Source of the DNA: Herbidospora solisilvae
GTDB taxonomy: Bacteria > Actinomycetota > Actinomycetes > Streptosporangiales > Streptosporangiaceae
DNA: 64,000 nucleotides
Reading direction: 5' to 3'
Assembly (NCBI RefSeq): GCF_009901565.1
Contig: NZ_WXEW01000012.1
Span: 248,001-312,000 of the forward strand
In this document: positions 7,829 through 17,041 of the stretch, piece after piece
Layout of the letters: the number at the start of each line of letters is the position of its first letter
Numbering within the stretch: position 1 is the first letter of the stretch
Program-made: the position numbers and the translations under genes
The notes under the pieces: generated by a model
The model's database searches: none
What the model was told of the DNA's origin: nothing
The model's input: only the letters and a program-made list of their open reading frames with translations

Positions 7829-10800
7829 CTAGCTGATCCGGGTCAGCGACCACTGCTGGCTGCCGGCCGAGGAACAGGTGTTCTGGCGGAGCTGGGTCAG
7901 GTTGGCGGTGTCAGGCACTTCCAGGCACAGGTTGCTGTGCCCCGCCTGGATCCGCCAGTTCGACCCCTGCGCCGTGAACCGGTACGACTGGTTCGGGTTC
8001 GTGTGGCAGGCCCACTGGACCACGAGCGCGCCCGCCGCGGTCGACGCGCCCGACACGTCCAGGCACTTGCTGGAGTGCGTCGCCTGGAGCCGGAAGGCCC
8101 CGCTGCCCGCGTCCACGAACCGGAACCGCTGGTTGGTCCCGGTGCCGATCGTCCACTGCACGGCCCTGGCGCCGTCGGCCGTCGACTGGCCCTCGATGTC
8201 CACGGCCTTGCCGGAACCGACGTTGACGATCTGGTAGACGCCGTTCGCCACCGGTCCGGTCGTCGACGTCCCGCCGCCGACGCCCTGACCCTGGAGGGTG
8301 AAGGAGTCGAGGTCGAACTGGTTGGCCGTCGGGTGCTTGAACACCAGGTAGAACGTCTGGCTGCCGCTCACCCCTGTCACGCTGGTGACGGGCGTCGAGA
8401 CGTAGTTGTCCCAGCCTCCCGTCGAGGGCACCGACGTCGTCGCGAGCAGGGTGCCGGTCGCCGAGCCCGCCCGCAGCTCGATCGAGCCGCCCGTGGAGAT
8501 GGAGGACAACCGGTAGGAGATGCCGGTCACCCCCTGGGTCGCCATGGGCGTGAACGCGATCCAGTCGTTGTTGGAGATGTCGCCGACCCGGTTGCCGTTC
8601 TCCGCCGCGGCCTGCGCGACGACCCGGACCCCGGAGGAGTTCGTGAAGTGCTCGGCCTGCTTCTGCTTGGGCTGGAGGATCAGCTCGGCGCCCTTGGTGA
8701 GGCCGCCGCTGTCGGTGTACGTCGCCGACAGGACGTAGAACACGTTCTGGGTCGGCTCGTGGCCCGACTGCCCGGTCGTGATCGTGGCCGAGCAGCCGGT
8801 GCGCTGCTCGACGTCGTGGCTGTGCGTGTCGTGTCCGAGGGCGACGATGACCTGCACGCGCGAACAGTCGATCGCCCCGTCCTCGGGGTCGCTGCCGGTG
8901 ATCGTGTAGGAGATCGTGTCCCCGAAGTTGAACGCGCCGCCGTTCGGCGGTGCCGAGAACTGGAGGGTCGGCGCCGTGTTGCCCACGACGACCGGCACGG
9001 TGGCGGTGCCGGTCTTGCCGCCGGCGTCCCTGACGGTCAGGCGCGCGGTGTAGTTGCCGTTGGAGGTGTAGGTGAAGCTCGGGTTGGCCGACGTCGAGTC
9101 GACCGAGCCGTTGTCGGTGAAGTCCCACGCGTACGTGATGGCGTCACCGTCGGGGTCGGCCGAGCCCGCCGACGAGAACTGCACCGTCAACGGCGCCTGA
9201 CCGGAGGTCGGCGTGCCCGACGCCCTGGCGATCGGGGCCCGGGAGCCGTTGATGTAGTCGATGCGGTAGACGCCGTCGTCGGTGTTGGCGCCGCCGAAGC
9301 CGGTACCCCAGTCGATCATGTAGAGCGACCCGTCGGGGCCGAACTTCATGTCCATCGGGGAGCGGAACTGCATCGACGACAGGAACCGGTTGATCTTCAG
9401 CAGGTTGCCGGAGTTGTCGAGACGCATCTCGGCGATGAAGTTCCGGCTCCACTCGTAGAAGAACGGGGTGTCGTCGAAGTACTGCGGGAACTTCGTCTCC
9501 GAGGTGTTGTTCGGGTCGAAGTGGTAGAACGGGCCGCCCATCGGGGCCGCGCCGCCGCTGTTGCCCATCTCGGGCCACTGGGCCGCGCCGCTGTAGGTGT
9601 ACCAGACGTTCGCCGCCCGCGCGGCCGGCAGCGTCTGGAGACCCGTGTTGTTGGGCGAGGTGTTGGTCGGCGACGAGCAGTTGAACAGCGGTCCCGACGT
9701 GTTGGTCGCGAAGTTGAAGTCGTTGTACGGGGTGTTGTTGCCGGTGCAGTAGGGCCAGCCGTAGAAGCCGGGCGACTTGATCAGGTTGTACTCGACCGTG
9801 CCGGCCGGGCCTCGGCTGGAGTTGGCCGAACCCGCGTCGGGGCCGTAGTCGGCCATCGAGATCCAGCCGTTCTCCTTGTTCACCGCGAACCGGAACGGGT
9901 TGCGGAAGCCCATGGCGTAGATCTCGGGCCGGGTCTGCGCGGTGCCCGGCGCGAACATGTTCCCGCTCGGGATCGTGTACGTGCCGTTGGCCTCCGGGTG
10001 GATGCGCAGGATCTTGCCCCGCAGGTCGTTGGTGTTGGCCGCGGTGCGCTGGGCGTCGAAGTGGGCGCGGCCCGAGCGCTCGTCGATCGGCGCGTAGCCG
10101 GACGAGGCGTTCGGGTTCACGTCGTCGCCGACGCCGATGTACAGGTTGCCGTTCGGGCCGAACGTCAGGTAGCCGCCCGTGTGGCCCGGCTCGTCGATGC
10201 GCTCGGCCGGGATGGTGAGCAGGACGCGCTCGTCGCTCAGGGCGCTGGGCGCGGCCGAGGCGGTGTACGTGAACCGCGACACCCGCACGATCGACTGGCT
10301 GCCGGACGGCGAATAGTAGAGATAGAGATAGCGGTTCGTGGCGAACGCCGGATCCAGTGCCAGGCCGACCAGGCCGTCCTCGCCGCCGGTGTAGACGTTG
10401 AGGGTGTGCGCGGTCGAGATCTGGCCGTTGGCCGGGTTGATCGTCTTGAGCTGGCCGGCCCGGCTGACGTAGAACACCGTCTTGTCGGGCGCGATGTCGA
10501 GCTGCATCGGCTGGTTGGGCGCCGAGTCGAGGGTCACCTTCTGGAACCGGTTCCAGACGGTGCCGCCGCAGCCGCCGGGCAGTTCGCCGCCGGCCCAGCG
10601 GATCCCGCCCAGCACGTGCTGCTGGAAGTAGGGCTCGCTGTACGTCGAGGCGGTGTGCCCCATCGCCGTCGCCCAGACCTTGGCCGTGCCGACCTCACGG
10701 CACCACGAGATCGGGTGGTCGTGCCCCATGGCGTTGCCGCCGGGGGAGTAGGTCGTCTCGTCGGCCGTCACCAGGATGTGGGCGTCGCCGCGGATGCTGC

Positions 10801-11332
10801 GGTCGAAGTTGTACCACTCCTCGGTCCGCGTCCAGCGGTCAGGCAACCCGGACGTGGACGGATGAACGTCGTCGGCCACCTTCGCGGTGCCCTGGACGAT
10901 CGCGGAGTGGGCCGGCATGTGCGCGCCCGCCTGGATGAGGTTGTCCCAGTACGGGAACGTCGCCTCGATCCCCATGTCGGTGGCGTTGTGGATGGCGACG
11001 ATGCCGCCGCCGCCCTCGACGTAGCTCTGCAGGGCCTGGCGCTGGGAGTCGTTGTCCCAGACCATGCCGGAGTTCTGCAGCATGATGATCACGTCGAAGG
11101 TGGCCAGGTTGGACGTGGTGAAGGAGCTGGAGTTGTTGCTCTGGACGACCTCGAAGTTGTTCGCGGCCGCCATGTTGTTGACCATCGTGACGCCCGCGGA
11201 GATCGAGTCGTGCACGTAGCCGGCCGTCTCGGTGAACAGCAGCGCCCGGAAGACGGGCGCCGCCGCAGCCGGGGCTGGTAGCGCTAACAGAATCAACAGC
11301 GGGGTCATCAATGCGATGAAGTACCTGCGCAT
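7829..11332 (-). CDS. Secreted multidomain protein: ThuA-like, PQQ-type sugar dehydrogenase, PKD, CBM6-like, ricin lectin
   Basis: 1167 residues. Signal peptide about 1-24 (LLILLALPAPAAAAP). Residues 28-258 resemble ThuA-like amidotransferase folds (ALLFTETAGYVHDS, VEGGGGIVAIHNATD, EEWYNF). About 265-690 form a GSDH-like beta-propeller (QPMQLDIAPDKTVFYVSR, GGEDGLVGLALDPAF, GFYGWPYC, MDMKFGPDGSLYMIDWG). About 700-785 are a PKD domain (ADPDGDAITYAWDFTDNG), about 875-1000 a CBM6-like module, and 1015-1166 a ricin-type trefoil with QW repeats. It is the last gene of the ABC locus. It probably binds and oxidises or rearranges a polymeric or glycosidic sugar outside the cell before uptake; the exact reaction is unknown. 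RBS AGGGAG precedes ATG 11332. Confidence 0.85.
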   Translation of the reverse strand: MRRYFIALMTPLLILLALPAPAAAAPVFRALLFTETAGYVHDSISAGVTMVNNMAAANNFEVVQSNNSSSFTTSNLATFDVIIMLQNSGMVWDNDSQRQALQSYVEGGGGIVAIHNATDMGIEATFPYWDNLIQAGAHMPAHSAIVQGTAKVADDVHPSTSGLPDRWTRTEEWYNFDRSIRGDAHILVTADETTYSPGGNAMGHDHPISWCREVGTAKVWATAMGHTASTYSEPYFQQHVLGGIRWAGGELPGGCGGTVWNRFQKVTLDSAPNQPMQLDIAPDKTVFYVSRAGQLKTINPANGQISTAHTLNVYTGGEDGLVGLALDPAFATNRYLYLYYSPSGSQSIVRVSRFTYTASAAPSALSDERVLLTIPAERIDEPGHTGGYLTFGPNGNLYIGVGDDVNPNASSGYAPIDERSGRAHFDAQRTAANTNDLRGKILRIHPEANGTYTIPSGNMFAPGTAQTRPEIYAMGFRNPFRFAVNKENGWISMADYGPDAGSANSSRGPAGTVEYNLIKSPGFYGWPYCTGNNTPYNDFNFATNTSGPLFNCSSPTNTSPNNTGLQTLPAARAANVWYTYSGAAQWPEMGNSGGAAPMGGPFYHFDPNNTSETKFPQYFDDTPFFYEWSRNFIAEMRLDNSGNLLKINRFLSSMQFRSPMDMKFGPDGSLYMIDWGTGFGGANTDDGVYRIDYINGSRAPIARASGTPTSGQAPLTVQFSSAGSADPDGDAITYAWDFTDNGSVDSTSANPSFTYTSNGNYTARLTVRDAGGKTGTATVPVVVGNTAPTLQFSAPPNGGAFNFGDTISYTITGSDPEDGAIDCSRVQVIVALGHDTHSHDVEQRTGCSATITTGQSGHEPTQNVFYVLSATYTDSGGLTKGAELILQPKQKQAEHFTNSSGVRVVAQAAAENGNRVGDISNNDWIAFTPMATQGVTGISYRLSSISTGGSIELRAGSATGTLLATTSVPSTGGWDNYVSTPVTSVTGVSGSQTFYLVFKHPTANQFDLDSFTLQGQGVGGGTSTTGPVANGVYQIVNVGSGKAVDIEGQSTADGARAVQWTIGTGTNQRFRFVDAGSGAFRLQATHSSKCLDVSGASTAAGALVVQWACHTNPNQSYRFTAQGSNWRIQAGHSNLCLEVPDTANLTQLRQNTCSSAGSQQWSLTRIS

Positions 11333-11360
11333 GGCGCTCCCTGGGAGGGTGCGGGATGTG

Positions 11361-12194
11361 TCAGAGAGCCCGGAGGAACGCGAGCCCGTCGGTTGCCAGG
11401 GCGTCCTGGCTCCGGGCGAGGGGCCGCCAGATGGAGGCGGCCGTGGCTATCGTGCGGTTCTCCGCGGTGAAGGACTCGATCACGAGCGGCCCTGAATAGC
11501 CGATCTCGTGCACCGCGTCGATGAAGGATTTCCAGTCGAAGTGGTCGTCTCCGGGCGCCCCCCTGTCCGTCCCGCACACCTGGATGTGCGCGACCCTCTC
11601 ACCGGCGAGGCGCACGGCCTCGGCGGGACTCTTCTCCTCGATGTTCATGTGGTACGAGTCGAGCATGATCCCGCAGTTCTCCGGGATGGCCTCAAGGACC
11701 TGCTCGACGGTGTTGACCAGGCTGGTCTCGTACCGGTTCAGCGCCTCGACCCCGACCCGCACGCCGCGTTCGGCGGCGTAGTCGACGACCGGCGCCAGGT
11801 TCTCCCGGAGCTGCCGGTACGCCGCCCGCCGCTCCTCGGCGGACAACAACCAGGTCCGGCCGACGGAGGCGTACGCGGGCCCGCCGATCGCCGGGGCGCC
11901 GACGCGGACGGCGACGTCGACGACGTGCCGCAGGTAGTCCTGGGTCCGGCGGACCACGTCGGCCGAGGCGTCCACGAGCTCACGGCCCGGCGGCATCACC
12001 AGCGCCACCGACGCCCGCAGGCCGTGCTCGGCCAGCACGTCGGCGGCCCGCCCGGGATCCCAGTCGCCGGGGTTCTCGACGGGGAGTTCGAGCACGTCGA
12101 ACCCCCAGCCGGCGACCCGGGGCGCGAGCGCCGCCAGGTCGCCGTCGGTCAGCGGCGACACCCAGACCCAGGTGTTGACGCCGATGGGGAGCAT
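11361..12194 (-). CDS. Sugar phosphate isomerase/epimerase-like TIM barrel
   Basis: 277 residues of the xylose-isomerase-like (AP endonuclease family 2) fold. Metal-ligand glutamate and histidine motifs are visible: VGVEALNRYETSLVNT (Glu near 155), GIMLDSYHMNIEE (Asp/His near 185-188), HIQVCGTDRGAPGDDHFDWKSF and a final PLVIESF Glu. This pattern is close to D-psicose/D-tagatose 3-epimerases and 3-keto-sugar enzymes. It abuts the binding-protein stop and so belongs to the import operon. It is cytosolic and likely epimerises or isomerises the imported keto-sugar (inference). Confidence 0.85.
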   Translation of the reverse strand: MLPIGVNTWVWVSPLTDGDLAALAPRVAGWGFDVLELPVENPGDWDPGRAADVLAEHGLRASVALVMPPGRELVDASADVVRRTQDYLRHVVDVAVRVGAPAIGGPAYASVGRTWLLSAEERRAAYRQLRENLAPVVDYAAERGVRVGVEALNRYETSLVNTVEQVLEAIPENCGIMLDSYHMNIEEKSPAEAVRLAGERVAHIQVCGTDRGAPGDDHFDWKSFIDAVHEIGYSGPLVIESFTAENRTIATAASIWRPLARSQDALATDGLAFLRAL

Positions 12195-13406
12195 CTACTT
12201 CCCGCCCCACTTCCCGGGGAAGCCGGGCATGGACTCGCAGCCGCACAGCGCGTAGTGCAGCAGCGGCATGTTGGGCTGCAGGTAGGTGCCGAGGTTCTCC
12301 TGGGTGATCTTCGGCTGCGGCAGGTTCCACATCTTCGGCACCTCCTCGCCCTTGAGGATCTTCAGCGCCGCGATGATCGGGGTGCGCCACTGGTAGGTCG
12401 GGTAGGTGGGGGCGACGGCGGTCAGGTTGCCGTCCTTCCACTTCTGCAGGAAGTCCTGCTGGTCCTCGCCGACGAAGGCGGGAACGGGCACCCCGGCGTC
12501 CTCGAACGCCTCGATGGCGGCCACGGCGGTCGCGCCCGCGTCCATCCAGACGCCGTCGATCTTGCCGTGCCGGGCGATGTAGTCGGACACGATGCTCTTG
12601 GTCTTGGCGGCGTCGCCGTCGGTGAACTCGACGCCGATCACCTGGAGCTGGGACTTGTCGAAGGCGACCTTGGCGGCCGACCACCGGGTCTCCAGCACGT
12701 CGACGCCCGGGAGGATGCGCAGGGCCAGGATCTTGCCGCCGGCCGGCACCTTCTCGATCAGGAACTCGGCGCCGTCGGCGCCGAAGGCGTACCCGCCGAT
12801 GGGCTTGATGAAGGTGACCGGGCAGTCGGTCTCGACGCCGCGGTCGAAGACGATGACCGGGACCTCGGGGCAGGCGCCCGAGACGGCCGGGGTCAGCGTC
12901 GCGGTGGTGTTCGGGGAGATGATCAGCGCGTCGCAGCCCTTGGACTGGAGCTCGGCGATGTCGGAGATCTGCTTGTCGTCCTTGCCCTCGGCGTCGAGAG
13001 CGGTGAACTCCTTGATCTCCTTGTGCAGCGCGACCTCCTCCTGCATGGTCGTCCAGCCGACCTGTCGCCACGGGTTGTTGACCGCGGCGTTGGAGAAGCA
13101 CAGGTGGTACGGGCCGTCCTTCTTGTACTTGGCCGTGTCGACCATCTGCGGCGCGATCGCCTGCTCCCACGGCTTGTCGCCCGGCCCCTCGGCCGTCTGC
13201 GTCCGCATCGCGAGCTGGGCGTCGTAGTCGGCCTGGACGAAGAAGTCCGACTGCTCGCCGGTCCCGGCGGAGGCCGCCTCGGAGGCCGCGGCCGACGTGG
13301 CGGGCGCGGCGCTCGGCTGGGCGCTCGCCCCGGTCGGCGGCAGGTCACTGGCGCATCCCGCGGCGGCCAGTGCCAAGGCGGCGACCGCCACCAGTAAACG
13401 ACGCAT
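12195..13406 (-). CDS. Sugar ABC transporter substrate-binding lipoprotein (ribose/fructose class)
   Basis: 403 residues from ATG 13406, chosen because AAGGAG lies 8 bases upstream and overlaps the alternative GTG at 13415. A lipoprotein signal (LLVAVAALALAAAGCAS) is followed by a low-complexity Ala/Ser/Pro linker and a type I periplasmic-binding fold (SNAAVNNPWRQVGWTTMQEE; KGCDALIISPNTTATLTP; VPVIVFDRGVETDC; GKIDGVWMDAGATAVAAIEA). It would capture a monosaccharide outside the membrane and deliver it to the two permeases encoded upstream. The ligand is unknown. Extra cysteines near the C-terminus (ALCGCESMPG) are unusual. Confidence 0.9.
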   Translation of the reverse strand: MRRLLVAVAALALAAAGCASDLPPTGASAQPSAAPATSAAASEAASAGTGEQSDFFVQADYDAQLAMRTQTAEGPGDKPWEQAIAPQMVDTAKYKKDGPYHLCFSNAAVNNPWRQVGWTTMQEEVALHKEIKEFTALDAEGKDDKQISDIAELQSKGCDALIISPNTTATLTPAVSGACPEVPVIVFDRGVETDCPVTFIKPIGGYAFGADGAEFLIEKVPAGGKILALRILPGVDVLETRWSAAKVAFDKSQLQVIGVEFTDGDAAKTKSIVSDYIARHGKIDGVWMDAGATAVAAIEAFEDAGVPVPAFVGEDQQDFLQKWKDGNLTAVAPTYPTYQWRTPIIAALKILKGEEVPKMWNLPQPKITQENLGTYLQPNMPLLHYALCGCESMPGFPGKWGGK

Positions 13407-13418
13407 GGACGTCACTCC

Positions 13419-14342
13419 TTACACTTTCGAAGGTGTCAACCGCAGGGCCGGGAGCCGCAGGCCCCCGACCGCCACGGCGGCAATGATGATCACTCCCTGT
13501 ACGGCGTACTCCAGCGCGCCGGAGATGCCGTGCAGGTTGAGCAGGGTGAAAAGAGCTTCGAGGGTGAACGCCCCCGCGATGGCGGCGACCACGTGACCGC
13601 GCCCGCCGCCGAGCACGACCCCGCCGAGCACGACGGCGGTGATCGCCTGGAACTCGAGACTCTGGCCGACCTGCGCCGACACCCCGGCGAACCCGCCGAG
13701 CAGGATCCCGGCGACGGCGGCCGACAGTCCGGACAGCATGAACGCGAACACCCGCACCCGGTCGACCCGGACGCCGCTGAGCCGCGCGGCCTTCTCGTTG
13801 TCCCCGGCCGCGACGAGGGTGCGCCCGAAGTCGGCCCGCATCAGCAGCACGGCCGCGACCACGACGACGGCCAGGATCGCGACCGCCCACACGCCCTCGC
13901 GGCCGAACACCCGGAACCCCTGCGAGAGCGCGCCGCGCGGGGCGCCGCCCGTCCACAGGAAGACCGCGCCCGAGAGGATGAGCATCGCGCCCAGCGTGGT
14001 GATGAAGGAGGGCACCCGCAGCCTGGTGGTGACCAGCCCGTTGACCAGGCCGACCAGCAGCCCGATCACGACGAGCAGGGCCAGCACCGGCCAGGTCATC
14101 GCCTCGTCGCCGTCGATCAGCCGCGCCGCGACCACCACCTCGACGGTGACCAGCGACCCGACCGACAGGTCGAACTCCCCGGAGACGATCACGAAGTACT
14201 GCCCGGCGGCCAGGATGGCCAGCGGCGCGACCCGCTTGAGGAACGCCAGGAACCCGGCCGGTTCGAGGAAGAAGGGGTTGGCGGCGGCGATGGCCACCAG
14301 CAGCCCGGCCAGCACGACGAAGATGGGGATGGCCCGTTTCAC
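13419..14342 (-). CDS. Sugar ABC transporter permease (RbsC-like), second
   Basis: 307 residues from GTG 14342, which overlaps the upstream permease stop (GTGA). About 8-10 hydrophobic segments are visible and the RbsC-family motifs are present: GEFDLSVGSLVTV (substrate-gate region near 65) and ITAVVLGGVVLGGGRGHVVAAIAG (coupling region near 245-268). It probably pairs with the other permease as a heterodimer, which is less usual than the RbsC homodimer. Confidence 0.93.
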   Translation of the reverse strand: MKRAIPIFVVLAGLLVAIAAANPFFLEPAGFLAFLKRVAPLAILAAGQYFVIVSGEFDLSVGSLVTVEVVVAARLIDGDEAMTWPVLALLVVIGLLVGLVNGLVTTRLRVPSFITTLGAMLILSGAVFLWTGGAPRGALSQGFRVFGREGVWAVAILAVVVVAAVLLMRADFGRTLVAAGDNEKAARLSGVRVDRVRVFAFMLSGLSAAVAGILLGGFAGVSAQVGQSLEFQAITAVVLGGVVLGGGRGHVVAAIAGAFTLEALFTLLNLHGISGALEYAVQGVIIIAAVAVGGLRLPALRLTPSKV

Positions 14343-15304
14343 GACGCCCTCCTGCCGGTCCGGCGGGCGTAGACGGCGACCGCGACGACGATGACGACGC
14401 CGCGCACGACGTCCTTGAAGAAGGAGTTCACTTCGAGCTGGTTGAAGACGCTGTCGAGCACCGCCAGCAGCAGCACCCCGCCGACCGTCCCGGCGACCCC
14501 GCCCCGGCCGCCGGCCAGCGCGGTGCCGCCGAGCACCACCGCGGCGATCGACTCCAGGTCGTAGCCGCCGTCGGTGCCGACCGTGGGGGCCCCGGCGCCG
14601 AGACGGCTGGCCAGCAGCAGCCCGGCCACGCCCGCGCAGAGGGAGCACAACACGTGCGCCGCGATCACCACGCGGTCGGTGCGCACGCCCGAAAGCCGCG
14701 CGACCTCGACGTCGCCGCCGACGGCGTAGACGCGGTTGCCGAACCGGGTGCGCCGCAGCAGGAACCAGACGCCGACCGCGACCGCGGCCCACAGGATCGC
14801 CGCGACCGGAACAGGGCCGACGCGGGAGTATCCGAGCTGCTGGAACTCGACCGGCACCCGCCCGGCGGGCCCGTCGTAGAGGTGGTCGAGCACACCCCGG
14901 ATCACGAGGGCGACTCCGAGGGTGGCGATGAAGGCGTGCACCTTCAGCTTGGTGATGACGACGCCGTTGACCAGCCCGACCAGCGCGCTCACCCCGAGCG
15001 CGACGACGACGGCGGTCAGGATGTTGGACGACTGCCCGGCCATCGTCTCGGCCGCGACGAGCGAGACCAGGCTGATCAGGTACGCCACCGACAGGTCCAG
15101 CGACCCGGCCAGGATGGCCAGCGTCTGGCCGATCGCGACGATGCCCAGGGCGGCCGACCGCTGCTGGATGCCGACGAGGTCGTTGAGGGTGAAGGTGCCG
15201 CCGTCGAAGGCGACCAGGGCCCAGCCGATGGCGAGGGTGGCGATGAGGGCGGCGTACACGGCCCGGGTGGGGTTGGCCACCAGGGCGACCACACGACCGG
15301 TCAT
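14339..15304 (-). CDS. Sugar ABC transporter permease (RbsC-like), first
   Basis: 321 residues from ATG 15304, overlapping the ATPase stop (ATGA). RbsC-family motifs: GQTLAILAGSLDLSVAYLISL (near 65) and SIAAVVLGGTALAGGRGGVAGTVGG (near 250). Multiple membrane spans alternate with basic cytoplasmic loops (LLRRTRFGNRVYAVGGD). The translational overlap on both sides indicates fixed stoichiometry with the ATPase and the second permease. Confidence 0.93.
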   Translation of the reverse strand: MTGRVVALVANPTRAVYAALIATLAIGWALVAFDGGTFTLNDLVGIQQRSAALGIVAIGQTLAILAGSLDLSVAYLISLVSLVAAETMAGQSSNILTAVVVALGVSALVGLVNGVVITKLKVHAFIATLGVALVIRGVLDHLYDGPAGRVPVEFQQLGYSRVGPVPVAAILWAAVAVGVWFLLRRTRFGNRVYAVGGDVEVARLSGVRTDRVVIAAHVLCSLCAGVAGLLLASRLGAGAPTVGTDGGYDLESIAAVVLGGTALAGGRGGVAGTVGGVLLLAVLDSVFNQLEVNSFFKDVVRGVVIVVAVAVYARRTGRRAS

Positions 15305-16794
15305 GCGGCGGCCTCGTCGGCCGCGGCCAGCGCCATGACGGCCTCCTCGGTCGCCCCGGCCGGCAGGTGACCGGCCACGCGGCCGTCGCGGAGGACGACG
15401 ATGCGGTCGCTCATGCCGATGAGCTCGGGTAACTCGGAGGAGATCATGAGAATCGCGGTCCCGGCGCCGGCGATCTCCCGCATGAGGTCGTGGATCGCCG
15501 CCTTGGCGCCCACGTCGACGCCCCGGGTGGGCTCGTCGAACAGCAGGACCTTGGGGGCGACGGTCAGCCACTTGGCCAGCACGACCTTCTGCTGGTTGCC
15601 CCCGGACAGGTACTTCACCTCGGTCTCCTCGCGGGGTGGTGAGAGCTGCACGCGTCGCAGCAGGTCGGAGACGGCGGTGCGGGAGCGGTGGCCGATCGCG
15701 CGGGCCACCAGGAGGGCGTTGTCGCGGACCGGCTGGTTGAGCGCCAGGCCCTCGGCCTTGCGGTCCTCGGTGACCAGGCCGATCCCGGCGGCCACGCCCT
15801 CGCGGACGCTGGCGGGCCGCACCGGCGTCATCTCGCCGCGGGTGAACGGCTCGGCCCCGAAGATGGCCTTGGCCAGCGACGACCGGCCCGATCCCTGGAG
15901 GCCGGCGACGCCGACGATCTCCCCGGCGCGAAGTTCGAGGTCGATGCCGTCGAGCTTGGCGTTGCCGGCCTGGGCCAGCGTCAGCCGGACCTCCCCGACG
16001 GCCGAGGCGTCGGCGCGGGGCGGGAAGTAGGCGTCGAGCTCCCGCCCGACCATCATCTTCACCAGCTCGGCCGTGGTGACGTCCGCGGCCGGCACGGTCG
16101 CGACGTGCGCGCCGTCCTTGAGCACGGTCACCCGGTCGGCCAGGTCGAACACCTCGCGGAGCCGGTGGGAGATGTAGAGGACGGCGATCCCGCGTCCCTG
16201 CAGGCGCCGGATCAGCCGGTAGAGGAGCTCGACCTCGTGCTCGGCCAGGGCGGCGGTGGGCTCGTCCATCACGACGATCCGGGCGTCCACGCTCAGGGCC
16301 TTGACGATCTCGACGACCTGCTGCTGCGCCACCGACAGGTCCTTGACCAGGTCGCGCGGGCCGAACCCGTGCTCGTCGAGCTCATCGAGCAGCCGGGCCG
16401 TCGCCTCCTCCATCGCGGCCCGGTCGACCAGCCCGCGGCGGGTCGGCTCCCGCCCGAGGAAGACGTTGTCGGCCACGCTGCGCTCGGGCAGCAGGTTGAA
16501 CTCCTGGTAGATGATCGCGACCCCGGCGCGCTGCGCCTCCACGGGGTGCGCGAACGACCGCGTCGTGCCGCCGATCTCGACGGTGCCCTCGTCGGGCTGG
16601 TGCACCCCGGCGAGGATCTTCATCAAGGTGGATTTGCCGGCGCCGTTCTCGCCGACGACGGCGTGCACCTCTCCGGCGTTCGCCGACAGATCGATTCCGC
16701 GCAGGACGCGGATCCCCAGAAAACTCTTGCCGATGCCAGTCATACGCAGGATGACCTGCGCGGACTCAGCCGGTTTCTGGTTTGTGTCCTCCAT
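15301..16794 (-). CDS. Sugar ABC transporter ATP-binding protein (RbsA-like, two-domain)
   Basis: 497 residues from ATG 16794 (MEDTNQKP). An upstream in-frame ATG at 16836 is less likely because it overlaps an inverted repeat. The N-terminal cassette has Walker A GENGAGKST, Q-loop YQEFNLLPE, signature LSVAQQQ and Walker B RIVVMDEPTAAL. The C-terminal cassette has a degenerate Walker A (GLQGSGRSS), LSGGNQQKV and VLLFDEPTRGVDVGAKA, as usual in the ribose/monosaccharide class. It energises the permease pair and is the first gene of the operon reading to 7829. Confidence 0.96.
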   Translation of the reverse strand: MEDTNQKPAESAQVILRMTGIGKSFLGIRVLRGIDLSANAGEVHAVVGENGAGKSTLMKILAGVHQPDEGTVEIGGTTRSFAHPVEAQRAGVAIIYQEFNLLPERSVADNVFLGREPTRRGLVDRAAMEEATARLLDELDEHGFGPRDLVKDLSVAQQQVVEIVKALSVDARIVVMDEPTAALAEHEVELLYRLIRRLQGRGIAVLYISHRLREVFDLADRVTVLKDGAHVATVPAADVTTAELVKMMVGRELDAYFPPRADASAVGEVRLTLAQAGNAKLDGIDLELRAGEIVGVAGLQGSGRSSLAKAIFGAEPFTRGEMTPVRPASVREGVAAGIGLVTEDRKAEGLALNQPVRDNALLVARAIGHRSRTAVSDLLRRVQLSPPREETEVKYLSGGNQQKVVLAKWLTVAPKVLLFDEPTRGVDVGAKAAIHDLMREIAGAGTAILMISSELPELIGMSDRIVVLRDGRVAGHLPAGATEEAVMALAAADEAAA

Positions 16795-16813
16795 ATTGCC
16801 GGATGTTAAGCGG

Positions 16814-16916
16814 GACTTTTGACGGCTGCAAGGCAAAAGTCGGCACGTTGATAACCTTTTTAGGGGTGCTTTCGAGCGCCTTCCGGCGTCAGGTGCGCGC
16901 TTCTGTCTGACTTTTG
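16814..16916. promoter_or_regulatory. Repeated GACTTTTG boxes upstream of the ABC operon
   Basis: GACTTTTG occurs at 16814-16821 and 16909-16916, and its inverse CAAAAGTC at 16834-16841, so the first and inverted copies form a dyad with a 12-base spacer. They lie directly upstream of the ATPase start (16794). This is a candidate regulator site; the protein is unknown. Nothing else in 16795-17041 is clearly recognisable, apart from the palindrome AAATCGCGATTT at 17032-17043 over the dehydrogenase stop. Confidence 0.35.
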
Positions 16917-17041
16917 CGGGTTGACAATCGAAACTGACGTGGGCGATCGGACCGGGTGGAACGGACCATGAATTTCATGGGTTAGTTCAAGGCGCTAACG
17001 ATCCGACCGTAGCCAGATTTAGGTATGGCCCAAATCGCGAT